This document shows, one piece after another, positions 1 to 6,375 of a DNA stretch of 13,629 nucleotides. The stretch is from assembly GCA_025453375.1 (NCBI GenBank), contig JALOQT010000009.1:1-13629 (forward strand). Reading direction: 5' to 3'. The stretch's first letter is position 1. Each line of letters opens with the position of its first letter. The DNA comes from Phycisphaerales bacterium. GTDB taxonomy: Bacteria > Planctomycetota > Phycisphaerae > Phycisphaerales > UBA1924. The notes beneath the pieces are model-generated. The model searched no databases, was not told the origin of the DNA, and was given only the letters and a program-made list of their open reading frames with translations. The position numbers and the translations under genes were made by a program.

Positions 1-1003
1 ACTTGATCAGGTCAAAGTACTGAAACGCCAGCAGCGCGATGATCCCCGCCCCGGCATAGACACTCACGATGATCAGCCCCGCGCCGAACTGCCCAAGGAT
101 CTAGCCGGCCATGAGTTGAAATGGCGAGACGGCGCTGAGCAGCACTTCCATGATCCGGTTGGATTTCTCCTCGATCGTGTTGTTCAGCAGTTGCCCCGCG
201 CCGGAGAACGCGCTGATCCAGATCAGCAGGAAAAACGCCAGCGGGATGATGAACTGAAACGCCCCGGTGCTCGCCCGCGTGCCCTCGGCGGTCACTTCGG
301 TGGTCTTGGGCCGGGGGAGGTTGGTCAGTTGCTCGATGCGGGCCGGGTCAAACCCCGCCCCGCTGAGCCGCGCTTCGATGACCGCGTCGGACACCTGCCC
401 GCGAATCAGCGACGTCACCCGCGGGTCAACCTTCGGCGCGGTGTAGAGCGCATAGGGCGTGCCGGCACTGCCCTCCGGCGGGCGGATGGTGTCATGCTCG
501 ATGACGATCAGCGTCAGTCGCCCGGGGGGCGAGGTTGTCAGGTCGTCGACGCGCCAGGAGAGCAGTTTCTTCTTCTCCGCCTCGACATCGGCATCCGGCG
601 CCAGCAGTTCCAGCGTCAGTTCCGGCGCCTTGCCGCCGACTGAGCCGAGCGTTTCCTGCATGGTCTGAATCTGCGACGCCGGGTTGGCCGCCGCCGCGGG
701 GTTGGCGGCTTGCTTCTCGGCGGCCTTGGCCGCGGTCTGAATCGCCTCGCCCGCTGCGGCGCTCGTCGCTTTGCTGATCGCGTCGGGCATCATGCGCCGC
801 TCGATGCCCGGCGCGGCCTGGCTGGTGCGGTCAATCACCGCCACCGTCCCGCGAATCGCCGGGGCGCGATCGGTCGAGAACAGCACCGAAATCACAATCG
901 CCACGCCCATCAGCACCGGGGGCAGCATCAGCCCCAGCACGAAGGCCTTGGTCATGACCGTGCTGCGAAACTCACGCGCTGCGACTGTCCAGACTTTCTG
1001 CAT
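1..1003 (-). pseudogene. ABC-2 type transporter permease (NatB/ABC2_membrane_3-like), interrupted by in-frame TAG, 3' end outside window
   Basis: Membrane permease half of an ABC exporter; substrate unknown. The first 300 residues read MQKVWTVAARE, a first membrane segment at about 20-42, a long extracytoplasmic region, a second membrane segment at about 250-270, and the family's conserved stretch NNTIEEKSNRIMEVLLSAVS followed by PFQLMAG. A TAG codon (101-103) comes directly after this. The same frame then continues without a stop to the window edge as ILGQFGAGLIIVSVYAGAG and further hydrophobic sequence, exactly what should follow. In relatives this spot reads PFQLMxGKILG, so one base change (AAG to TAG) explains the stop. 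Without readthrough the product ends after its second membrane segment. It lies 41 bases after pssA on the same strand. There is no good Shine-Dalgarno; TAAACT sits 6 bases before the ATG. Family call firm, substrate unknown. Confidence 0.8.
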
Positions 1004-1044
1004 GACGCGAGTTTAGCGGGCCAGCGTGTTGGGGGTGCCACCGC

Positions 1045-1753
1045 TCAGCGGCTCGGCGGCTCGACTTTCGCCTCACGCTTGCTGCGGACCACCGCCAGCG
1101 GCAGGCTCAGCAGATACAGCCCCGCCAGCACCGCCAGCGTCAGCCAGGAGTCCTTCACCAGGCACGCCGCGATGATCGCGATCCCCAGCATCAGCGGGAA
1201 GAGGATGCTCCGGTTCACCTTGATGTGCTTGACGGAGATCATCGGAATCGTGCTGACCATCAGCCCCGCGACGAGCACCGTGTGCCCCAGCACGATCCAC
1301 TCCATCCACGGGCCATCCAGCCGCCACCCGGCCCGCTGCTGCCACCCGGTGATCGTCGAGCTGAGGCTGACCAGCAGCGGCATCAGGACGATGAAACTCG
1401 CCGCCGGCGCCGGCAGCCCTGTGAAAAACTTGCTCGGCGCGCTGTTGGCCTTTGCCTTGCCCGCGGCAATGGCAAACCGGGCCAGCCCCAAAGCGGCTCG
1501 TCGCTCGCAGCAGCCGGGCGAGCCGGCCATCAAGGCCGTCAAGCACAAACGCCAGCCCGATCATCGCCACCGCCCGCATCAGCATGTCGTCGTTGCGAAG
1601 CTCGGGGCGCACGTCTGGGCGATACTGCATCGCGAAGAAGATGCTGGCGATCCCTGCGCACAGCGCCGCCGCCGTCAGCAGGTTTGGAATCAACTTGCGC
1701 AGTTCCACCTCGCGCGGCTGGCGTGGCATGTTGGACGCCTCAGGCCCGCTCAT
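1045..1753 (-). pseudogene. pssA: CDP-diacylglycerol--serine O-phosphatidyltransferase, broken by internal deletion and frameshift
   Basis: Would make phosphatidylserine from CDP-diacylglycerol and serine in the inner membrane. The N-terminal part (1753 to about 1487) has LRKLIPNLLTAAALCAGIAS and half of the CDP-alcohol phosphotransferase motif: DGRLAR, eight residues, then G (DG-x2-AR-x8-G). The expected x3-D-x3-D is absent. At about 1484-1489 the homology jumps to another frame, which starts at the later family motif LARFAIA and continues through FFTGLPAPAA and several membrane segments to a TGA at 1045. The segment between SRFGA and LARF, normally some tens of residues with two catalytic aspartates and a membrane span, is missing, and the frames differ by one base. 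The start ATG (1751-1753) overlaps the psd stop as ATGA, typical of translational coupling. As written the gene cannot give an active enzyme. Confidence 0.85.
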
Positions 1754-2439
1754 GCCCGCACTCCGATCACCGTCTCCCCCGCGCGGACCCGCTGGCCGAC
1801 ACTCACGCGAATCTCCGTGCCCGGCGGCATCCAGATCTCCGCCCGACTGCCGAATCGAATCAGCCCGAACCGCTCCCCCGCCGCCACCGTCTGCCCCTCG
1901 CGCAAGTGATTGACAATCCGGCGCGCCACCAGCCCCGCGATCTGCGCAAAGCCCAGCACCCGCCCGCGCGGGTCGCGCATCAAGACGACGCTGCGCTCAT
2001 TGAGCTCGCTGGCCTTGTCAAAGCTCGCGTTGACGAACTGCCCGGGCGAATAGACGATCTTGCTGATCTGCCCTGCACTGATCGACCGGTTCACATGCAC
2101 GTCAAAGAGGTTCAGGAAGATGCTCACGCGCGGCAGCGGCCCGCTCACGCCCATCTCCGCCGCCGCCGCCTGCAGCTCCTTGGGCAGCTCGGCCATGTCG
2201 ACCTTGATGACCTTGCCATCAGCCGGGCTGATCACCGCCTCGGGGTCATCGGTTGATGGTCGCCGATCCGGATCGCGGAAAAACCAATACCCCCACAGCA
2301 CAAACAGCAGCAGCACCCCCGCAATCACCCACGCCACGACACTCTGCGGCGTCAACCACCACACCGCCCCCCCGGCCAGCAGCACGCCAGCCAGCGTCAT
2401 TGGAATCAGCACGATCCACCCTTCGGGCGCAACTCGCAT
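1750..2439 (-). CDS. psd: Phosphatidylserine decarboxylase, short (archaetidylserine decarboxylase-like) form
   Basis: Decarboxylates phosphatidylserine to phosphatidylethanolamine; pyruvoyl enzyme at the inner membrane. 229 residues. Two N-terminal membrane segments (about 8-27 and 34-53) are followed by WFFRDPDR. Family residues are visible: SPADGK with Asp74, FDVHVNR with His115, and the self-cleavage site IRFGSR, where cleavage between Gly197 and Ser198 would leave the pyruvoyl group on the small alpha chain. ATG at 2437-2439 is chosen because homology begins at once and a TATACT box lies 7 bases upstream; no Shine-Dalgarno is seen. An open frame continues far upstream but is only antisense to the neighbouring KS gene. 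The stop overlaps the pssA start (ATGA), so the two PE-synthesis genes form an operon. The enzyme looks intact although its substrate-making partner is broken. Confidence 0.93.
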   Translation of the reverse strand: MRVAPEGWIVLIPMTLAGVLLAGGAVWWLTPQSVVAWVIAGVLLLFVLWGYWFFRDPDRRPSTDDPEAVISPADGKVIKVDMAELPKELQAAAAEMGVSGPLPRVSIFLNLFDVHVNRSISAGQISKIVYSPGQFVNASFDKASELNERSVVLMRDPRGRVLGFAQIAGLVARRIVNHLREGQTVAAGERFGLIRFGSRAEIWMPPGTEIRVSVGQRVRAGETVIGVRA

Positions 2440-2446
2440 AGCCGCC

Positions 2447-2475
2447 AGTATAGATGATCGCCCGCCGACCTGCCC
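2447..2475 (-). promoter_or_regulatory. Candidate psd promoter (GGGCAG-N17-TATACT)
   Basis: Minus strand: TATACT at 2452-2447, 7 bases before the psd ATG, with GGGCAG at 2475-2470 in the -35 place at 17-base spacing. The -10 is good; the -35 does not resemble TTGACA. With this -10 the transcript would start at or within a base or two of the ATG, so the mRNA would be leaderless. Inferred from sequence only. Confidence 0.4.
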
Positions 2476-2571
2476 CAAGGCCCTGACACGATGCAGCGTC
2501 CCTCGGCGGGCCCGACGCCATCCGGCCCCGCACGCGGCTGCTCCACCGGCGCGGCCGGGCGTCAGCGTTTC

Positions 2572-2577
2572 TATACT
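2572..2577 (+). promoter_or_regulatory. Candidate -10 box of the KS-like gene
   Basis: TATACT ends 6 bases before the ATG at 2584, in an otherwise very GC-rich stretch. No recognisable -35 lies 16-18 bases upstream and no Shine-Dalgarno precedes the ATG. The same arrangement is seen before psd and the oxidoreductase gene, which supports a leaderless start. Confidence 0.35.
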
Positions 2578-2583
2578 CGTCTG

Positions 2584-3918
2584 ATGCCAGCAACCAAGGG
2601 CCGAAGTGTGGTCGTGACGGGGGTCGGCGCGGTCTCCGCGCTGGGGATCGGCGCCGACGCGCTGTGGGAGGGCCTCTGCGCCGGCAACAGTGGCGTACGG
2701 CCGATCTCGCGATTCGATGCCTCCGGCTTTGCCAGCCGCCTCGCCGGCGAGGTGCCCGACGCGGGCTTCTCGATCCGTGACTTTGTCCCCAAGCACTACC
2801 GCAAGGCGACGAAGGTCATGGCTCGCGACATCGAGCTGGCCGTCGCCGCGGCCAAGGAAGCCAGCGAACGCGCCGGCCTGACGACCCGCGCCCATCTGGA
2901 GGAAGGCGCCACCGAAGGCACGACCTATCCGACCGGGCGCGTCGGTTGCCATATCGGCGCAGGGTTGATCGCGGCGGACAGCGATGAACTCGGCGCGGCC
3001 CTCGCCACCGCGGTGGTCGATGAGGGCGGCACGAAGCGTGTCGATCTGGCCACCTGGGGCCGCAGCGGGATGGACAACCTCACCCCGCTCTGGATGCTCA
3101 AGTATCTCCCCAACATGCTCGCCTGCCACGTGACGATCATCCACGGCTGCGAGGGCCCGAGCAACACCATCACCTGCGCCGAAGCCTCCGGCCTGCTGTG
3201 CATCGGCGAGAGCACGCGCGTCATCGAGCGTGGCGACGCCGAGGCCTGCTTCGCCGGCTCGGCCGAGTGCAAGGTTAACCTCATGGGCCTGCTGCGCATG
3301 CAGTATGCCGGACGCGCCGGGCCGACCGGCGAACATACCGATGGTCGCACGTTCGTCCGCCCGTTTGACGCCCAGGCCCCCGGCGGCGCCGTCGGCGAGG
3401 GTGGCGGGATCGTGGTGCTCGAGTCCGAGCAGTCCGCCGCCGCTCGCGGAGCGACGGTCATCGCCCGCATCGCTGGCATCGGCGCCGGCCACTCGCCCCG
3501 CCAGATCACTGGCGACACGGGTGATGACGGCTTCCTGGCCGCGATCGAGAACGCCACGAGCGACGCCGGGCTCAAGCCGGCGGACATTGACGCGGTCGTC
3601 GTGCTGGGCACGGGCGTCCCGAGTGTTGATGGCGGCGAGGGTGGAGCGCTGCGGACGTTTTTCGGTGGGCAGACGCCGCCGATCGTGACCATCGGGCCGA
3701 ACGTCGGCAACTGTGCCGCGGGCAGTGGGGGGCTGCTGGCGGTCGTCGGTGCGATGATGATCCAGCGTCAGATGATCCCGGCGCGGCTGCACGCCTCGAC
3801 GCCGATGCCCGGCATCGACGCCGGCCCCGCCCCCGCCCGCCAGGCCAACTTGCGAAACGTGCTGGTGGCCAGCTCCAGCCAGGGCGGCCAAAACGCCGCC
3901 GTCATCATGGGCAGGTAG
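2584..3918 (+). CDS. Beta-ketoacyl-ACP synthase (FabF/KAS II fold) homologue lacking the catalytic Cys-His-His
   Basis: 444 residues with the two-domain thiolase/ketosynthase fold: VVVTGVGAVSALG at 9-21, a GPSNTITCAEASG nucleophile-elbow region at 191-203, and a FabF-type C-terminal half. Aligned to FabF on the flanking GPS and SG, the active-site Cys position holds Glu200 (a Cys sits two residues earlier, at 198). The first His (HGTGT in FabF) is Leu341 in VVLGTGVPSVD. The second His (KSxxGH in FabF) is Asn376 in GPNVGNCAAGSGG, and the conserved Lys of that motif is also gone. Normal condensation is therefore not expected. A chain-length-factor-like partner subunit, or a non-condensing role, is possible. 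Start: ATG at 2584, where homology begins, with TATACT 6 bases before it; an earlier in-frame ATG (2491) adds only unrelated residues. Divergent from psd. Frame is clean and codon use matches neighbours, so this is not decay. Confidence 0.88.
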   Translation: MPATKGRSVVVTGVGAVSALGIGADALWEGLCAGNSGVRPISRFDASGFASRLAGEVPDAGFSIRDFVPKHYRKATKVMARDIELAVAAAKEASERAGLTTRAHLEEGATEGTTYPTGRVGCHIGAGLIAADSDELGAALATAVVDEGGTKRVDLATWGRSGMDNLTPLWMLKYLPNMLACHVTIIHGCEGPSNTITCAEASGLLCIGESTRVIERGDAEACFAGSAECKVNLMGLLRMQYAGRAGPTGEHTDGRTFVRPFDAQAPGGAVGEGGGIVVLESEQSAAARGATVIARIAGIGAGHSPRQITGDTGDDGFLAAIENATSDAGLKPADIDAVVVLGTGVPSVDGGEGGALRTFFGGQTPPIVTIGPNVGNCAAGSGGLLAVVGAMMIQRQMIPARLHASTPMPGIDAGPAPARQANLRNVLVASSSQGGQNAAVIMGR

Positions 3919-4053
3919 CAACATGGCTACAGGGCCACAGCGCTACAGCGCTACAGCGCTACATGTTGCCAGTACCACGCCGCGGCCGGATACGGCCTCA
4001 TGTAGCTATGTAGCGCTGTAGCCATGTAGCCATGTATCGCTGTGTAGCCCTAC
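3919..4053. repeat. Inverted array of an 8-bp repeat (TGTAGCNN) between convergent genes
   Basis: The right arm (4001-4048, plus strand) is six consecutive octamers: TGTAGCTA, TGTAGCGC, TGTAGCCA, TGTAGCCA, TGTATCGC, TGTGTAGC. The left arm (3924-3963) has five octamers in the opposite orientation: TGGCTACA, GGGCCACA, then GCGCTACA three times. The arms can pair over about 40 bases around a GC-rich centre (3969-3998). CAACATG (3919-3925) and CATGTTG (3962-3968) also bracket the left arm. The array begins right after the KS stop and runs over the dapB stop codon (4050-4052), so it could fold in both 3' ends and act as a bidirectional terminator or mRNA end protector. No T-tract is present. Confidence 0.8.
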
Positions 4054-4823
4054 CGCATCATGTCTTCGACGGTGTACCACCCGGGTGGGCGGGTGCTGAG
4101 CCATGCCGCAGCGGTGAGTGCGCCGCGGGCGAAGAGGTCGCGGCTGTGGGCTTCGTGCGTCAGGGTGATGGTGTCAAACGGGCCGCGGAAGGTGATGGTG
4201 TGCGTGCCGATGACCTCGCCAACGCGATGGGCGATGATGTCTTGGTCCGCGATAACGCCCCCTCCATCGCGCAGTGCGCTGGCCAATCGCAGCGCGGTGC
4301 CGCTCGGTGCGTCTTTTTTGCGCGTGTGATGCGTCTCGACAACCGACAGGTGATACCCATCGCCATCATCGCCGCGCGCGCTGCGAAGCACCGACGCGAG
4401 ATGACGCGCCGCCGCGGCGACGGCGGCAACCCCAAGGCTCGTGTTCGGTGTCGCCATCACGGGGACATGCGCCGCCAGATCGCGAAGCATCGCGGTGGTG
4501 GATGGGGCGATGCCCGTTGTGCCCGCCAGCAGCGGCGTGCGAGCCTCGCGCGCCAGTGCGATCGATGAAATCAGGCCTGAATCACTGGAGAAATCGATGA
4601 TGCAGCGCGGCGTGCGCATCGCGGCGAGACGCGAGGCATCAATCTCATCGCGCGCGATGAATCGATGCATCGGTGCTTCATCACACGACGAAGAGATGAT
4701 CGATGAACCGGCGCGAACCACCAGCGCGTCGATGACGAACAGTCGATCACGCGAGGCAAGATGCGCGATGCGACGACCCATGCGACCAGCCGCGCCGTGA
4801 ATGATGATGTGGATAGTTGACAT
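4050..4823 (-). CDS. dapB: 4-hydroxy-tetrahydrodipicolinate reductase
   Basis: NAD(P)H-dependent step of the diaminopimelate/lysine pathway, cytoplasmic; supplies peptidoglycan and lysine synthesis. 257 residues, slightly short for the family. Motifs in order: the Rossmann GAAGRMG at 10-16, AGTTG at 100-104, the DapB signature ETHHTRKKDAPSGTA at 163-177 with the catalytic His pair and Lys, RVGEVIGTHTITF at 200-212, and LTHEAHSRDLFARGAL at 221-236. ATG at 4821-4823 is chosen because the Rossmann strand begins directly after it; an earlier in-frame ATG (4871) adds 16 residues without homology. No Shine-Dalgarno; TAGACT lies 10 bases upstream. The gene stands alone, convergent with the KS gene and divergent from the Lys-rich peptide gene. 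Its last codon and stop lie inside the octamer repeat array. Confidence 0.95.
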   Translation of the reverse strand: MSTIHIIIHGAAGRMGRRIAHLASRDRLFVIDALVVRAGSSIISSSCDEAPMHRFIARDEIDASRLAAMRTPRCIIDFSSDSGLISSIALAREARTPLLAGTTGIAPSTTAMLRDLAAHVPVMATPNTSLGVAAVAAAARHLASVLRSARGDDGDGYHLSVVETHHTRKKDAPSGTALRLASALRDGGGVIADQDIIAHRVGEVIGTHTITFRGPFDTITLTHEAHSRDLFARGALTAAAWLSTRPPGWYTVEDMMR

Positions 4824-4950
4824 AGTCGTGACGAGTCTATGGAATGGTGACGAAGGTTGACGGTGTCTCACTCAGCAACAAAAAATCAATCGCCAATGTG
4901 CGAGTTGCTCAAGTGATGGTGGGTGATGCACCGATAGACCAAAAAGATTT

Positions 4951-4994
4951 GCTCGTCAGGTCTGCGTCGTGTTGACGCGGAACACGTGACGAGC
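4951..4994 (+). promoter_or_regulatory. Leader hairpin upstream of the Lys-rich peptide gene, with an alternative fold
   Basis: GCTCGTCA (4951-4958) pairs perfectly with TGACGAGC (4987-4994), and CGTGTT (4968-4973) pairs with AACACG (4981-4986) inside it, leaving a nine-base bulge on the left side. A competing small hairpin GCGTC/GACGC (4964-4968 with 4974-4978) uses some of the same bases. The two folds exclude each other. Whether this is RNA leader or a DNA operator depends on where transcription starts, which the sequence does not settle. Confidence 0.45.
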
Positions 4995-5003
4995 GGTTCA
5001 TGT

Positions 5004-5022
5004 CCGGGGTTACCCCGGGGAG
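5004..5022 (+). promoter_or_regulatory. Hairpin abutting the Shine-Dalgarno of the Lys-rich peptide gene
   Basis: CCGGGG (5004-5009), loop TTA, CCCCGG (5013-5018): a perfect 6-bp GC stem whose last two bases are the first two of the GGGGAG Shine-Dalgarno (5017-5022). The site lies 9 bases before the ATG at 5032. The stem could limit ribosome access and make translation conditional. Confidence 0.5.
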
Positions 5023-5031
5023 TTCAGTACC

Positions 5032-5097
5032 ATGGCGAAGAAGGCTGCAAAGAAGAAGGCGACCAAGAAGAAGGCCGCCAAGAAGAAGGCCAAGTAA
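5032..5097 (+). CDS. 21-residue Lys/Ala-rich basic peptide (histone H1-tail-like)
   Basis: ATG at 5032 and TAA at 5095-5097 give a 21-residue peptide: MAKKAAKKKA followed by further KKKA-type repeats, with only Met, Ala, Lys and one Thr. It resembles the Lys/Ala-rich tails of bacterial histone H1-like proteins and the AKKKA-repeat peptides I associate with planctomycetes, so binding to DNA, RNA or other polyanions is a reasonable guess. Support that it is real: a GGGGAG site 9 bases upstream, a clean stop, and a strong terminator 137 bases later with no other gene between. It has no globular domain. It could instead be the translated part of a regulatory RNA, or the remnant of a longer H1-like gene. 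Function not established. Confidence 0.6.
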   Translation: MAKKAAKKKATKKKAAKKKAK

Positions 5098-5233
5098 CTG
5101 GAAGGCCAGTTGGCCAGTCGACAAGTCCGCAGGGCGTGAGCGTCTCGCTCCACCGCGGCCGCTGAGCACGAGAGCCCACCGGGTTGCAGCAATGTCTCCC
5201 CGAACTGCGGCCCGCTCAGCGATCACACCCTTC
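5098..5233 (+). other. Untranslated stretch between the peptide gene and its terminator
   Basis: This 136-base stretch holds no convincing gene on either strand. It has several short self-complementary elements: GGCCA-GT-TGGCC (5104-5115), GAGCG-TCT-CGCTC (about 5138-5150) and the palindrome GCGGCCGC (5155-5162). It may be the 3' UTR of the peptide mRNA or the body of a small RNA ending at the terminator. No known RNA family was recognised. Confidence 0.35.
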
Positions 5234-5271
5234 GCCCGGTCGACCCCGAAAGCGGTCCACCGGGCTTTTTT
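5234..5271 (+). terminator. Rho-independent terminator of the Lys-rich peptide transcript
   Basis: GCCCGGTCGACC (5234-5245) pairs with GGTCCACCGGGC (5254-5265) with one mismatch in 12, around an 8-base loop CCGAAAGC, followed at once by six T (5266-5271). Orientation is plus, matching the peptide gene upstream. From here to the minus-strand terminator at 5381 lies about 110 bases with no gene seen, including a short tandem ACGTCTC repeat near 5349-5367. Confidence 0.88.
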
Positions 5272-5380
5272 CATGGGGCACAGCCAATCAGTGGCACCGA
5301 CCGGGGAGTGCAGCCTCGCCACACTTGAGGCCTGCTGCCTGTCACCAGACGTCTCACGTCTCACGTCTTCTCACCCCACC

Positions 5381-5410
5381 CAAACAAAAACCCGCACTCG
5401 TCGTGCGGGT
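5381..5410 (-). terminator. Rho-independent terminator of the sigma/anti-sigma operon
   Basis: Minus strand: ACCCGCAC, five-base loop, GTGCGGGT (5410-5390), then TTTTTGTTTG. It lies about 42 bases after the anti-sigma stop codon (5452). It is convergent with the plus-strand terminator at 5234-5271. Confidence 0.85.
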
Positions 5411-5451
5411 CATCACCTCAGCATCCACTCACTTCGCCAGCCTCGGCACGA

Positions 5452-6375
5452 TCAACCGACCCGGCCGCGCAGCAGGATCTCGTTGCTGCCCGTCACTCGA
5501 AGGTCCAGCGTCGAGCCGGCGGCGAGCTTCAAGCCATTGAGCTGCTGGACAGCGCGGCTTGCAGCGGGCGAGAACGTCAGGATCACCGTCTGCTGCTCGC
5601 CACCCGGCGCCGTCGCCGTCAGCGTCAGCGACCGCACGCCCTCCGGCAACCCGCGGCACAGCAGGTGCCCAGTGCCGGTCGACGCATCGACGATCACCAC
5701 GCCATCAATGCCCGAGGCATTCGCGCCCGCATCCACCGCCTTGAGGGCGATGACCTGCGCGTTGTCAGCCATCAGGGTGGATTCAAACGCCGGGCCGAAC
5801 TGCTGGGCCAGGGCGCCGATGGTGTTGTTGCTCACGATGCCGCGATCAATCCGCTCCAGTTCGCTGCGGAGCTGCACGCTCGTCACGCCCAGCAGCAGTG
5901 CCGCGGCGATGCCGGCAATCGCACCCGTCCGCCACCAGCGATTGACCGATGCCACCTTCGGCAGCGTGCGGCTCAAGCGGCGCTCAAGGTCCGCCGCGTC
6001 GGTGCCAGTCGGCGTGCCGATCGTCGCCAGCACAGGCGCCTGCTCCGCCCCCATCAGCGAGGCGAGTTTGGCGAAGAACTTCGTCCGCAGCCCCAGCGGT
6101 GCCTTGACGTCCGGCAGCATGGCCATCTGCTGCTGCACCACGCGATCCTGCGTTGAGCGGATCAGCGCCTGGTGCGCCGGCTTAGCCGCGGCAAAGGCCG
6201 CCTCAAAGTCACGACGCTCTTGCTCATCAAGCAGGCCCAGCGCATCGGCGGAAGCCAGTTGCAGCAGTTCCGCCGGTGTCAGCGGCCGAACAGGCCCCTG
6301 GCCAGCACTGTGACTGGGGGTGTGGCCACGCTCGTGGCCGTGCGAATCGTGTGTTTCGTGATGCGGGGTGCTCAT
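5452..6375 (-). CDS. RskA-like membrane anti-sigma factor with His-rich N-terminus
   Basis: 307 residues. Should hold the ECF sigma factor encoded directly upstream at the inner membrane and release it on a signal. Order: a His-rich segment (7 His within residues 5-22), an anti-sigma-type helical region at about 34-65 (LLQLASADALGLLDEQERRD), one membrane segment at about 148-168 (TGAIAGIAAALLLGVTSVQL), and a beta-rich extracytoplasmic domain at about 200-305 with a GLPEGVRSLTLTA stretch like the RskA C-terminal domain. The HxxxCxxC zinc motif of ZAS anti-sigma factors is absent. ATG (6373-6375) overlaps the sigma stop as ATGA, so expression is coupled. RskA assignment rests on layout and weak motifs; the sigma-partner role rests mainly on the operon. 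Confidence 0.82.
   Translation of the reverse strand: MSTPHHETHDSHGHERGHTPSHSAGQGPVRPLTPAELLQLASADALGLLDEQERRDFEAAFAAAKPAHQALIRSTQDRVVQQQMAMLPDVKAPLGLRTKFFAKLASLMGAEQAPVLATIGTPTGTDAADLERRLSRTLPKVASVNRWWRTGAIAGIAAALLLGVTSVQLRSELERIDRGIVSNNTIGALAQQFGPAFESTLMADNAQVIALKAVDAGANASGIDGVVIVDASTGTGHLLCRGLPEGVRSLTLTATAPGGEQQTVILTFSPAASRAVQQLNGLKLAAGSTLDLRVTGSNEILLRGRVG

Noticed and set aside
710..2256. Large plus-strand open frames (399 and 343 codons)
   Set aside because: Antisense shadows of the permease, pssA and psd genes; Arg/Pro/His-rich composition without motifs.
2440..3924. Long minus-strand open frame continuing upstream of psd (724 codons in total)
   Set aside because: Beyond the psd ATG it is exactly antisense to the KS gene, has no family motifs, and arises from GC-rich codon structure. 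Only 1750-2439 is the gene.
3919..4053. CRISPR array
   Set aside because: Units are 8 bp, contiguous, without spacers, and in two opposite orientations; no cas genes nearby.
5349..5367. Short tandem ACGTCTC repeat
   Set aside because: Only two to three copies in an untranscribed-looking gap between terminators; too little to support a function.
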